Shown piece after piece: positions 24,499 through 32,195 of a stretch of 56,083 bases of DNA. A program made the position numbers and the translations under genes. The notes under the pieces were generated by a model that saw nothing but the letters and a program-made list of their open reading frames with translations, was not told the DNA's origin and did not search any database. The stretch comes from Planctomycetota bacterium. Lineage in GTDB: Bacteria > Planctomycetota > UBA1135 > GCA-002748355. Position 1 is the first letter of the stretch; every line of letters begins with the position of its first letter. The stretch lies in contig DROQ01000067.1 of assembly GCA_011321845.1 (NCBI GenBank), positions 1-56,083 on the forward strand. The letters are read 5' to 3'.

Positions 24499-26796
24499 CT
24501 ACTTGGCTTGGAAAGAGAAGCGCTTTTTCAGGACATCGAAGGTATAAGCCTCTTTCAGCACCTTCTGGACACGCTCGTTGACGAAGTTGTCCTTCATTTG
24601 GAGGAAGTGCTTGCGATCCAGGGCTTTTTCGCCCCCCTCCTTGACTTCATCCAGGCGGGCGACCACCCAGGCCTTGTCTTCGCTGTCTTCGAGAGGATCG
24701 CTCAAGTCCCCCTGCTTCTTTCGGAGGAACTCCGTCTGCTGCATCAAGAAACGGGTCAGGCCCTTGTAGAGGAGATGGAAGCGCGGATTGGAACTGGGGA
24801 GATCCCTGAAGAAAGGACCCAGTTTTTTCGCCTGGAGTTTCTTTTCCGCGACAACCTGGTCGAAGGCTTTGGCAAAGAAGGGGAGCAAAACATCGTGGAT
24901 CTCCTCCTTCTCCGATTCCTCTACTTCCTTTCGAATCTTCTTCGTTTTCTCTTCCACCTTTTTCAGGCTGTCCTGGAGCTTTTGGATCGTCTTGCGGTAG
25001 ATGGAGACTGCCCTCTGGGGGATGTCATCGGAGTTCACCTTGCCCTGGAGTTTCTCGATCTCGGAACTCACCGACTTCTTCCAATCGGCAATCTGCTTGG
25101 CCACCTCCGCTTCGATCTTCTTGCGGATCTTGGTAAAGGCCTCGCCCGCGAGGACCTCCGCCTTTTTGTGGACCGCTTCCTTGAAGGCCTTCGCCTCCTT
25201 CTTGGCCCACTCCATGGCCTCGGACTCGGCGTAGGCCTTGATGACCTCCTTCCGGATCTTGGCGAGAGGACGGAGCACGTTGTTCTTGCGACGCAGCAAC
25301 CGAATGAAGAACGCACCCTCGTTGGTGCGCTGAATGTCCGCCAAGAAGGTCCCCTCCTGCTCAAAGGTCCGAAGGATCCAGAACTGCTCCCATTTTCCCA
25401 AGGGGCCCAGGTCCTGGTAGGACTCCGGATTGGCCATCGGTTTGGGGTCGAGGTAGAGGACACCCTTCTTGCCCTTGGTGTTTGTTTGGAACCAGGCTTT
25501 GAGATCGAAATCCTTCATCGACCCACCCGCCTTGGCATCCTTGCCCTCTTTCTTTCCCTTCGCCTTGGAAGCGAACTCCTCAGCGGCCTTGCGGGCCCGG
25601 TCCAGGAGGTTGCGGAGAGCGGCTTCCAAACGAATCCGTCGCTCGATGTCCGCCCGGACCTCTTCGAATGATTTGTACTTGGCTTGCTCGGGAGTGGGAA
25701 CCGTCACGGGACCCTGATCCTTCTTGGAATCCTTTTTTCCCTGGTTCGTACCCTTGGTTCCCTGGTCCGAGCCCTTGGTCTTGGGAGGATCCTGGAGCAG
25801 CCCCCCATCTTTGTCCTTTTTGGGAGGAGCTTTTTTCTGGTCCTTCGGCCCCTTCTTTTGTTCGGCCTTCTTCTTCTCTTCCTCGGCCTTCTTTTTGGCT
25901 GCGGCCTTTTCCGCAGCCTCCTTCTTCTTCCATTCCTCGCGGACGTAGAGCTGGTCCCGGTCCTGGTTGTACCGCGCCCTGAGATCCTCCTCCGCCGGAG
26001 GATTGAAGTCCTTCAGTTCCTCCTTCCATTCGGCGGGGTCAGCCTTGGCGTAATCCAATCCCACCCCGTCGAAGCTGAGCTGAACATCATCCACGAATCC
26101 CAGGTTGAGCTGCCGTGCGGAGTCCAGTTTTTTCACCCATGCAAGGAGAACTTCATCCTTGGGAGGATTCTTCTCCCACTCCTTTTGCTTGGGTCCCGCC
26201 TCGAAATCCACGTAGGAGAGGCTGACGAGCTTGCGCTCCTTTTTGACATACTCGCCCAGGGCGGCATCCCCCAAGTCCACCATGGCCAGGATCTCCGAGC
26301 GCACGTAGAGACTGATCCGGATGGCCTCCCGGATCACTTCGTCCAGGGTGGCCTCGTTCCCCAGCCGGAGACTCACGGCAATGTCATAGGGAGTGACCGT
26401 GGCGTTCTTGAAGACACGCTCCTTGTAGAGTTTGATCTCGTTGTCGGAGACATCCAGCCCTCCCTCGATGGCAAGGCGGCGAAGGATGGCGTAGCTGAAC
26501 TTGGGCTCCGAGTTTCCCTCCATGCTGATCCCATTGAAGATCAGCGCGGGAAAAGAAAACCTCCCCGAGACCGAGTAGGACTGGAGGCGGCTGAGCTGCT
26601 GCCCGAAGTAAAGGTCCATCTCGGTGAGATGCACCCTCTTATCCGCACCGGGAACGAGGATGGAGCCGGGAGCCGGCTTGGCCACCTGCCCGAAAAACGC
26701 GTAGATCGCACCCGTGATCGAGAAGGTCACGAGGGCGAAGAGGGTCAAACCCAGGTAGATCCAGCGTTTGTACTTTTCGAAAAGGCTATTCGACAT
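24499..26796 (-). CDS. PpiD/SurA-like membrane-anchored periplasmic protein
   Basis: A 765-residue protein with one N-terminal TM helix (about 12-36, with YLGLTLFALVTFSITGAIYA) and the rest presumably periplasmic. Residues about 50-200 look like the SurA/PpiD N-terminal chaperone fold (YAILRRLAIEGGLDVSDNEI, then LRLGNEATLDEVIREAIRIS). A highly charged Lys/Glu/Gln/Pro insert lies at about 295-385, and the C-terminal third is mostly coiled coil (KKVEEKTKKIRKEVEESEKE). I do not find a clear parvulin active site, so it may be a holdase rather than an isomerase. It has its own promoter at 26829-26857. It lies downstream of scpB, whose operon contains another parvulin-like protein. Likely role: folding or assembly of exported proteins. 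The PpiD assignment is by architecture. Confidence 0.65.
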   Translation of the reverse strand: MSNSLFEKYKRWIYLGLTLFALVTFSITGAIYAFFGQVAKPAPGSILVPGADKRVHLTEMDLYFGQQLSRLQSYSVSGRFSFPALIFNGISMEGNSEPKFSYAILRRLAIEGGLDVSDNEIKLYKERVFKNATVTPYDIAVSLRLGNEATLDEVIREAIRISLYVRSEILAMVDLGDAALGEYVKKERKLVSLSYVDFEAGPKQKEWEKNPPKDEVLLAWVKKLDSARQLNLGFVDDVQLSFDGVGLDYAKADPAEWKEELKDFNPPAEEDLRARYNQDRDQLYVREEWKKKEAAEKAAAKKKAEEEKKKAEQKKGPKDQKKAPPKKDKDGGLLQDPPKTKGSDQGTKGTNQGKKDSKKDQGPVTVPTPEQAKYKSFEEVRADIERRIRLEAALRNLLDRARKAAEEFASKAKGKKEGKDAKAGGSMKDFDLKAWFQTNTKGKKGVLYLDPKPMANPESYQDLGPLGKWEQFWILRTFEQEGTFLADIQRTNEGAFFIRLLRRKNNVLRPLAKIRKEVIKAYAESEAMEWAKKEAKAFKEAVHKKAEVLAGEAFTKIRKKIEAEVAKQIADWKKSVSSEIEKLQGKVNSDDIPQRAVSIYRKTIQKLQDSLKKVEEKTKKIRKEVEESEKEEIHDVLLPFFAKAFDQVVAEKKLQAKKLGPFFRDLPSSNPRFHLLYKGLTRFLMQQTEFLRKKQGDLSDPLEDSEDKAWVVARLDEVKEGGEKALDRKHFLQMKDNFVNERVQKVLKEAYTFDVLKKRFSFQAK

Positions 26797-26828
26797 CTAG
26801 GGGGTCTCTGCAAAAAAGGAAGCGGGCC

Positions 26829-26857
26829 ATCATAAGTACAGCCCAGGCAAGGGGCAA
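26829..26857 (-). promoter_or_regulatory. Predicted sigma70-type promoter of the PpiD-like gene
   Basis: Reading the minus strand, TTGCCC (26857-26852) and TATGAT (26834-26829) are separated by exactly 17 bases. The start site would be near 26822, giving a leader of about 26 bases before the ATG at 26796. The promoter sits in the 89-base gap after scpB, so the foldase gene can be expressed independently of the long operon. Confidence 0.5.
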
Positions 26858-26885
26858 GAGAAGGACCTGGGAAGGGGCGAGGAAC

Positions 26886-27992
26886 TCAAATCCTTCCTTG
26901 TTGGAATTCGGCCAGGGAGGGAAGCTCCTCGAGGCTCTGCAGCCCGAATCGCTCCAGGAAGGTCTTGGTGGTCCCGTATTGGAAGGGTGCGCCGGGCACC
27001 GGGGCCCTTCCCACGATCGAGACCAGCTTACGGTCCAAAAGGGCCCGGAGCATGGGGCCGACCTTGACTCCTCGGATGGCTTCGATTTCGGCCCGGATGA
27101 CCGGTTGCCGGTAGGCGATGATCGCGAGGGTTTCGAGGGCGGCGGGAGTCAGGCGCTCCACCTTTTTCAAACTCCGAAGCCGGACGAGGTAGGGATAGAA
27201 TTCTTCCTTGGTATAGAGCCTCCAGCCATCCCCATGCTTTTTCAGCTCGAAGACTGCCTCGGGTTTCAGGGAGTCCTCCCGAAGCTCTTGGAGCAACTCC
27301 TTGATCGGAGCCACCGAGATCCCGGCGGCCTCCGAGAGGCGGCTCGCGCTCAAGGGCTCGGTGGAGGCGAAGAGCATCGCCATCAACACCCTCTTGAGAG
27401 CCACCCTCTCCTCCTGGCCCAGCTCAGAGGAGAAATGGGGGACCTCGGGCATCGGCGGCGGGGGCTCGGAAGCGTCCAGCTCAGGACTCTCGGGGACACC
27501 CAGAGGCTCTTGCCTCCCTTGGTTCCCAGCCAGGTCCTCAACTTCCGGCCGGTCCCGGGATTCCAGAGTTTGGGATCCCAGAGTTTCGGATCCCACAGTC
27601 TCGGACTCCACAGTTTCCGATCCCACAGTTTCCGATCCCACAGTCTCCGATTCCCCAGTCTCCGATTCCACAGTCTCGGATCCCACAGTCTCGGATCCCA
27701 CAGTCTCGGATCCCACAGTCTCCGATTCCACAGTCTCGGATCCCACAGTCTCCGATTCCAGAGTTGCAGAAGTTTCGGATTCCGGAGTCTCGGTTTCCCG
27801 AGTTTCGGAAGCTTCGGATTCCAGAGGTTCCTGGAATTCCTGGATTCTCCGGTTCCCCTCCCCGTTCTTTCCTTCCGACCCGTCCTCCCCCTCTCCCCGG
27901 TTTCTCTTCTTGGAAAGAGAGGACAGGAGTTCCGCAGGAGGTTCCAAGCCCGGGGGAGCCTTGTCGTAGCTATTTTCTTCGGTTTCTTCCAT
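26886..27992 (-). CDS. scpB: Segregation and condensation protein ScpB with repeat extension
   Basis: ScpB is the winged-helix partner of ScpA and SMC in bacterial condensin. The C-terminal 180 residues are canonical: VALKRVLMAMLFASTEPLSA, RLTPAALETLAIIAYRQPVI, RAEIEAIRGV and IVGRAPVPGAPFQYGTTKTF, ending in FGLQSLEELPSL. Ahead of this lie about 185 extra residues that include about 14 acidic pentapeptide repeats of SETVG/SETVE type. Possible starts are ATGs at 27992, 28004 and 28013; all overlap the end of the upstream lipoprotein gene by at least 23 bases. I list the shortest. scpA is not adjacent. scpB is the last gene of the pseudopilin operon, which is an odd place for it. Confidence 0.9.
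   Translation of the reverse strand: MEETEENSYDKAPPGLEPPAELLSSLSKKRNRGEGEDGSEGKNGEGNRRIQEFQEPLESEASETRETETPESETSATLESETVGSETVESETVGSETVGSETVGSETVESETGESETVGSETVGSETVESETVGSETLGSQTLESRDRPEVEDLAGNQGRQEPLGVPESPELDASEPPPPMPEVPHFSSELGQEERVALKRVLMAMLFASTEPLSASRLSEAAGISVAPIKELLQELREDSLKPEAVFELKKHGDGWRLYTKEEFYPYLVRLRSLKKVERLTPAALETLAIIAYRQPVIRAEIEAIRGVKVGPMLRALLDRKLVSIVGRAPVPGAPFQYGTTKTFLERFGLQSLEELPSLAEFQQGRI
27557..27770. repeat. Tandem 15-base repeats in scpB
   Basis: About 14 units of TCGGATCCCACAGTC, with variants containing TCCGATTCCACAGTC, on the plus strand. They encode the acidic pentapeptide repeat of the ScpB N-terminal extension. The unit is a multiple of three, so gain or loss of copies would change protein length without a frameshift. 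Confidence 0.88.
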
Positions 27993-29004
27993 CGCGGGGC
28001 TCATCGTAGCCATCGGAGAGAAAAAGTTCCAACTCCCCGGCCCCAACGGGATTGCGCGCCAGATCTTTTTGGAGGTCGGGCCACATCTGGGCGAAGGGCC
28101 GGGGGTCGGGCGCGATGCGCTCCCGGATACGCAGCCAGGCGAATCCCGCCTCACCCCCCGGTCCCTTCATGGGCCTTGGAGGCATGGGCCCCTCTCCCTT
28201 CCAACTTCGGGCCAGGCCCAGCGCCGCGTGGCCCCCATCCAGGGGCAGAGGAGGAAGATGGCCTCCACCGGCGCTGGGATCCTCCAGGAACAAGCGCTTC
28301 AAAAGCGGTTCAAAAGAAGCCCCGCTCCTGATCCGCCGGTGAAAACGCTCCAGCGCGGCCCGGTCCCGCGCCCAGACAAAATCCAGAGTCATCGCCCCCA
28401 CCCGGTGGAGCCGGAAGCGGAGGGCATAGCTCCGGAGCAGCCTCCGCGCCTCACGGAGCTGGAGTTTGCTGCGCAGGACCTTGGGGCCGAGCCCGAAGGA
28501 AGTCAGGCAGAAGGCCTCGAAATCCTTCTGGCCGGAACGGGTGAACGAACGTCGGATCCCCGCCCATTCCCGCCTGGTCGCAAGGCGGAGGTCCGAGGCG
28601 GGGACAAAGATCTTGTGCGCCACGGCAAAGGCCCGGATCCGCGCGTCCAGAACCAGGAGATGCCGCAGTTGGCGAAAACGGGGAGGATCCACATCCTGGA
28701 GCAGGTCCGCCACCTGGTGGGCCTTCAGGGGGATCGGCCCCTCGAGGAGCCGGTCCCCATGGTCCGGATGGGCGAGCAGCTCGGGGCCCAGAGAAAGGGA
28801 AGCTCCCCCCGAAACAGGCTCGGGCAAGGGGATCGGATCCTGGGCAGCCTCGGGTTTTTGTGTGGACCTCTCGGCCCTGCCTCCGGAACCCAGCGCGAAA
28901 CCTCCCCCCACCACGGAGGTTCCGGAACAGGAGAGCGTCCCCAGACAGCCGAGCAGGAGGAGGGAGAGTGGGAGGGGAGAGAGTGGCTCTCCAAACCAAC
29001 TCAT
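27970..29004 (-). CDS. Lipoprotein with parvulin-like region
   Basis: A 344-residue predicted lipoprotein: hydrophobic segment PLPLSLLLLGC, with LLGC as the lipobox. The mature part has a SurA-like helical region (RQLRHLLVLDARIRAFAVAH) followed by a segment that resembles a parvulin core: LDFVWARDRAALERFHRRIR, GASFEPLLKRL, then DPSAGGGHLPPLP and GFAWLRIRERI. Expected catalytic residues are not all recognisable, so activity is uncertain. The start ATG overlaps the stop of the zinc-ribbon protein gene (ATGA), and scpB starts inside its 3' end. Likely a periplasmic folding factor for the secretion or pilus system encoded upstream; that link is inference from the operon. Confidence 0.6.
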   Translation of the reverse strand: MSWFGEPLSPLPLSLLLLGCLGTLSCSGTSVVGGGFALGSGGRAERSTQKPEAAQDPIPLPEPVSGGASLSLGPELLAHPDHGDRLLEGPIPLKAHQVADLLQDVDPPRFRQLRHLLVLDARIRAFAVAHKIFVPASDLRLATRREWAGIRRSFTRSGQKDFEAFCLTSFGLGPKVLRSKLQLREARRLLRSYALRFRLHRVGAMTLDFVWARDRAALERFHRRIRSGASFEPLLKRLFLEDPSAGGGHLPPLPLDGGHAALGLARSWKGEGPMPPRPMKGPGGEAGFAWLRIRERIAPDPRPFAQMWPDLQKDLARNPVGAGELELFLSDGYDEPRDGRNRRK

Positions 29005-30485
29005 CGGAAACGAAGAACCCGGAAAAAGCGGGTCCCATGGCAGACGGGGCAGGGGAGTCGCACCGTGTTTCCTCCTTTGAGTCCGAGGCCTTCGATAAAA
29101 CCCCTCGCACCGCACTCGGGGCAGTCCCGGGTCTCCGGATGAAGTAGTTCGAGGTCCCCCCCATGCTCGGCGTAGTAGGCGATCAGCCACTGCTGGCGGC
29201 GCACCGAGGTCGTGCTCTTCCACCAGTCCTCGGGGCTCTGAAGGGCCTGGGCCTTGCCCCCTCCTTGCTGCCGGTTCCTCATCAGCCGGAGGTACTGGCG
29301 GATCCTCTTCTGCAGCTCCCGCTGCGCCTGGTTCGAGCCCTGGGCTTTTTTTCCCTTGCCCTTGGAAAGCCGCTTGCCGACGGAAGTGTCCTTGAGGACA
29401 CCTTCCTTGCCCAGGATGAAGGAGCCCGTTCCATAGCTCGCCTTGCGACTCCGGAGTCCACGGATGGACTTGCGGGCCTTGAAGAGGGCGTCCACCTCCG
29501 CGGGATCCAAACCCCGCTTCTTGGCGATCTTCTCCCGGATCAACTGCCCCAATTTCTCTTCGGCGAAGGCCTGGGCTTCTTGGAAGTCGATGCTCTTGTC
29601 CATCGCCACCTTCTTGGTCTCGCTGTTCATGACCTCGAACCAATCCGTGGTGACCCTGCGGATCAAGAAGCGCTCCCTGGCCTTCTCGAGCAACTGCTTA
29701 CGCTTTTCGAACTCCGCCCTCAGAGGACTGTCGGGGAAGCGTTGGGCAAATTCCTCGACCAGCTTGCGGGCTTTGGCGAAGAGCTTGCGGTTTCGGAGCA
29801 CCGAGATCCTCCGGAGGATGTCGGCCTGCACCTTGTTCTTGAGAAGGGTCTCCACTCGCTTCAGCCTTGCCTGGATCAGGTCGGGCTGCTTTCCCCCACC
29901 CAGGGCGATCGCCTTTTGCAGGTGCTCCCTGGCCCGCTGGTAGTCCTCGACCCGGATCAGTTCATCGGCCATCTTGGCGTTCTTGTCAGCGTCTTCCCCC
30001 GGTTGCATCTCTTCCAGCTTGCGTTGGTAGTATTGATCGGGAGTCAACAGGTCTTCGACGGGGACCTGCACATTCTGGGGCCCCTCGCGGATCGCCTCGA
30101 CCGGGACGCGGTACACATGGGTCTTTTGCCGGAGGACCATGGTCTTGCCGTCGTTGGAGACCAGCTCCCCCACCACCTCGGTTCGGATCCCTCCGGGCCG
30201 CTGGAAGACCACCCGCAGAGCGGGCAGGGTCACCCCTCCGGCCGCCTCGGGATCGAGAAGGGACCACTTCTCCCGGAGCCTCTTGGCGTCGAAACTCGAC
30301 AGCTCGTTCCATTTGAGTTCCAGGACTCCCCCGTTTCCGGCGCGGCGGAAGACCAGGACGTTTTCGTCCACCCGCTCCACCTTCCCCACGAGGAAGGCCC
30401 CCGTCCTCAAGCGAATCGTCTCCGCCCGCAAGGTCGCGACCAGGGCAAAACAAGCGATCCCAAGAATTCCTAAAATTCGTCTCAT
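29001..30485 (-). CDS. Exported protein with helical repeats and C-terminal zinc ribbon
   Basis: A 494-residue protein of unknown function. A signal peptide (MRRILGILGIACFALVATLR, cleavage likely after ARA or RA) leads into two beta-rich stretches where small motifs recur (FLVGKVERVDENVLVFRR and VVGELVSNDGKTMVLRQKTH, the same strand-turn-strand idea). A TPR-like helical region follows (ELIRVEDYQRAREHLQKAIA), then a long basic helix, and a C-terminal CPECGARG ... CPVCHG pair that looks like a DnaJ-type zinc ribbon. Zinc ribbons are uncommon on exported proteins. Both ends overlap neighbours by ATGA: it starts at the stop of the GspI-like gene and stops at the start of the lipoprotein gene. This makes it part of the pseudopilin operon. 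I do not recognise the family. Confidence 0.7.
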   Translation of the reverse strand: MRRILGILGIACFALVATLRAETIRLRTGAFLVGKVERVDENVLVFRRAGNGGVLELKWNELSSFDAKRLREKWSLLDPEAAGGVTLPALRVVFQRPGGIRTEVVGELVSNDGKTMVLRQKTHVYRVPVEAIREGPQNVQVPVEDLLTPDQYYQRKLEEMQPGEDADKNAKMADELIRVEDYQRAREHLQKAIALGGGKQPDLIQARLKRVETLLKNKVQADILRRISVLRNRKLFAKARKLVEEFAQRFPDSPLRAEFEKRKQLLEKARERFLIRRVTTDWFEVMNSETKKVAMDKSIDFQEAQAFAEEKLGQLIREKIAKKRGLDPAEVDALFKARKSIRGLRSRKASYGTGSFILGKEGVLKDTSVGKRLSKGKGKKAQGSNQAQRELQKRIRQYLRLMRNRQQGGGKAQALQSPEDWWKSTTSVRRQQWLIAYYAEHGGDLELLHPETRDCPECGARGFIEGLGLKGGNTVRLPCPVCHGTRFFRVLRFR

Positions 30486-30958
30486 CCTTTCCTCTCCTTC
30501 AGAGCCCGGATCCTCGCCGAAAGGGGTAGGGCCCGCCGCATCGGAAAACGGTAACGCTCTCCAACCTCTTCTCCCCCTCTAAGCCAACGGACCCGCAGGT
30601 CCAAAAACACACGTGACGCGCTCTCCGGATCAGCCTCGACCCGAAGATCATACTTCATCCCGGGAAAACCGGGTTCCAACGCGTCCTGGACCGGGGGGGG
30701 AAGCGCTTCCCCCACTCGGCCAAGGATCCCCTCGTTGCGGTACCGCTCCTGTACCAGAGTCGCCAGCCGAGCACTGTCGTGGATCAACTCGGAACCCTGC
30801 TCGATCCCCAGCCCTCTTGCGAAGACCCCCAGGGCCGTCGTCACCCCCAAGGCAAGGATCAGGAGCGCCGCCAGGATCTCGAGCAGGGTGAAGCCCCCCT
30901 CCGCCCCAGGCAGGGCAGAGATCATGCGAATCTCTTTCTGCAGCTTGGGATCAGCCAT
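30482..30958 (-). CDS. GspI-like minor pseudopilin
   Basis: A 158-residue type IV prepilin-like protein. After a 22-residue leader, GGFTLLEILAALLILALGV is a class III signal peptide cut after Gly with Phe+1 and Glu+5. The short globular domain (YDLRVEADPESASRVFLDLR) fits the GspI minor pseudopilin in size and position. Pseudopilins form the short periplasmic filament of type II secretion systems; GspI, J and K form the tip complex. The ATG lies inside the end of the GspJ-like gene with an 8-base overlap (ATGGCTGA), and the stop overlaps the next gene by ATGA. Identification as GspI relies on order and size. Confidence 0.8.
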   Translation of the reverse strand: MADPKLQKEIRMISALPGAEGGFTLLEILAALLILALGVTTALGVFARGLGIEQGSELIHDSARLATLVQERYRNEGILGRVGEALPPPVQDALEPGFPGMKYDLRVEADPESASRVFLDLRVRWLRGGEEVGERYRFPMRRALPLSARIRALKERKG

Positions 30959-32195
30959 TCCAGTATTCCCTCCCAATGGAGATCGGCAGGGCCAGCACGG
31001 TCTCGCGGCCCGCGTGCACCTTGGCCCCGGCCCGATGGGCCCGGGGAACCGTGTTGCGTCCCCCTCTCCGGACCCCGACCAGGCGTCCCCCTTGCAGAGC
31101 CTTGAAATGGATCCACTCCGTCCCGATCTTGATCCAACCACCGCGGGGGCCTGGATAGGGAAGGCGCTCGGGATAGTCGACCCGGATTTCGTCGCTGTCC
31201 CTTTCGAGATCGTTGGCGAGGATGGCCATGTCAGCCTGGTCGGGCCCCAGGTCCACCGTTACTCGTATCTGCATCCCCCGGGGGAGCACGTCGTCCAAGG
31301 GATCGCTGCCGCTCTTGGGGTCCAGGTCCAGCGAAAAGCGCAGGACAGGGTGCTCGGGAGGAAAACTCCCCGCCCGGGCCGAGTCCCAGCAGCTCTCGGG
31401 CCCCCCCTCCGCCCCCACGCGCCGATCCATCTCCTCGGTGAACTGGGAACGGAACCGGAACTCGGCGTGGAGGATCTTGGTCAGGAGGATCTCGCCACCG
31501 GGGATCTCTCCCAGGACCGGAGCGTCCACCCAACGCTCCTTGACCCGGGCGTCCAGGAGGCGCACCTGGCGTCGCAGGCGCAGGTAGGGCGAGCCCTCTC
31601 CCTCAGGTTCCAGACTCAGGAGGACTTCTCCCCGGCGGAGCCCACGTCTCTCGGCCAGCTTGATCTGGAACTCGGGACTCTCGGGGTCCTTCCCCGCCTC
31701 GCCCTCCTTGAGGAGGGCTTCGCGGAGGAGCCGCCCCGCCTCCGAGGCCCGAAGGATGGAGACAAATCGCAGCCTGGGGTACCAATCGAAGCGCTCCGGG
31801 AACTCGAGGACGGCCTCCCCCTTGGCCGGCTTTGCCCTAGGCCCAAAGGGTTGCAGCTCGGCCCGGAAGCGCCCCCCTAGGGGGACCTTGGTCCCCGTTA
31901 GCCGACGGAAGCGGGAGGCCCGGCTCAGGTCATAGACCTGGTCATCGAGCGGAGCGATGCGACGCAAATCCTCGGAGAGCAGATCCAAGGCCGCCTGGGC
32001 TCTCGACTCGAGGGCGACCCTGCCTTCACCCGTTTGCCAGATCCTCAGTCCGTTGCTCAGGATCTGAATGAGAAAGACGAAGAACATGGAGAGCAGGCCC
32101 ATCGAGACGAGGAGCTCGAGCAGGGTAAAGCCCCCCTCCCCTCCTCCCCCAGGAGAGGGATTTCTGGTTCCAGGCAGAAGATGGGAAGCACTCAT
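30951..32195 (-). CDS. GspJ-like minor pseudopilin, enlarged
   Basis: A 414-residue prepilin-like protein, about twice the usual GspJ length. The class III signal peptide is GGFTLLELLVSMGLLSMFFV, preceded by a 22-residue leader. Its first 250 residues carry the typical long helix and an RAQAALDLLSEDLRRI segment. The extra C-terminus contains WIKIGTEWIHF followed by GGRLVGVRRGGRNTVPRAHR, which resembles motifs repeated in the neighbouring GspK-like giant. It begins at the stop of the giant (ATGA) and ends inside the GspI-like gene. It would sit in the tip complex of the pseudopilus. Confidence 0.8.
   Translation of the reverse strand: MSASHLLPGTRNPSPGGGGEGGFTLLELLVSMGLLSMFFVFLIQILSNGLRIWQTGEGRVALESRAQAALDLLSEDLRRIAPLDDQVYDLSRASRFRRLTGTKVPLGGRFRAELQPFGPRAKPAKGEAVLEFPERFDWYPRLRFVSILRASEAGRLLREALLKEGEAGKDPESPEFQIKLAERRGLRRGEVLLSLEPEGEGSPYLRLRRQVRLLDARVKERWVDAPVLGEIPGGEILLTKILHAEFRFRSQFTEEMDRRVGAEGGPESCWDSARAGSFPPEHPVLRFSLDLDPKSGSDPLDDVLPRGMQIRVTVDLGPDQADMAILANDLERDSDEIRVDYPERLPYPGPRGGWIKIGTEWIHFKALQGGRLVGVRRGGRNTVPRAHRAGAKVHAGRETVLALPISIGREYWNG

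Noticed and set aside
27301-27969. Plus-strand frame encoding a Ser/Asp/Val repeat protein opposite scpB
   Set aside because: It is the complement of the in-frame scpB repeat and has no start signal or domain of its own.
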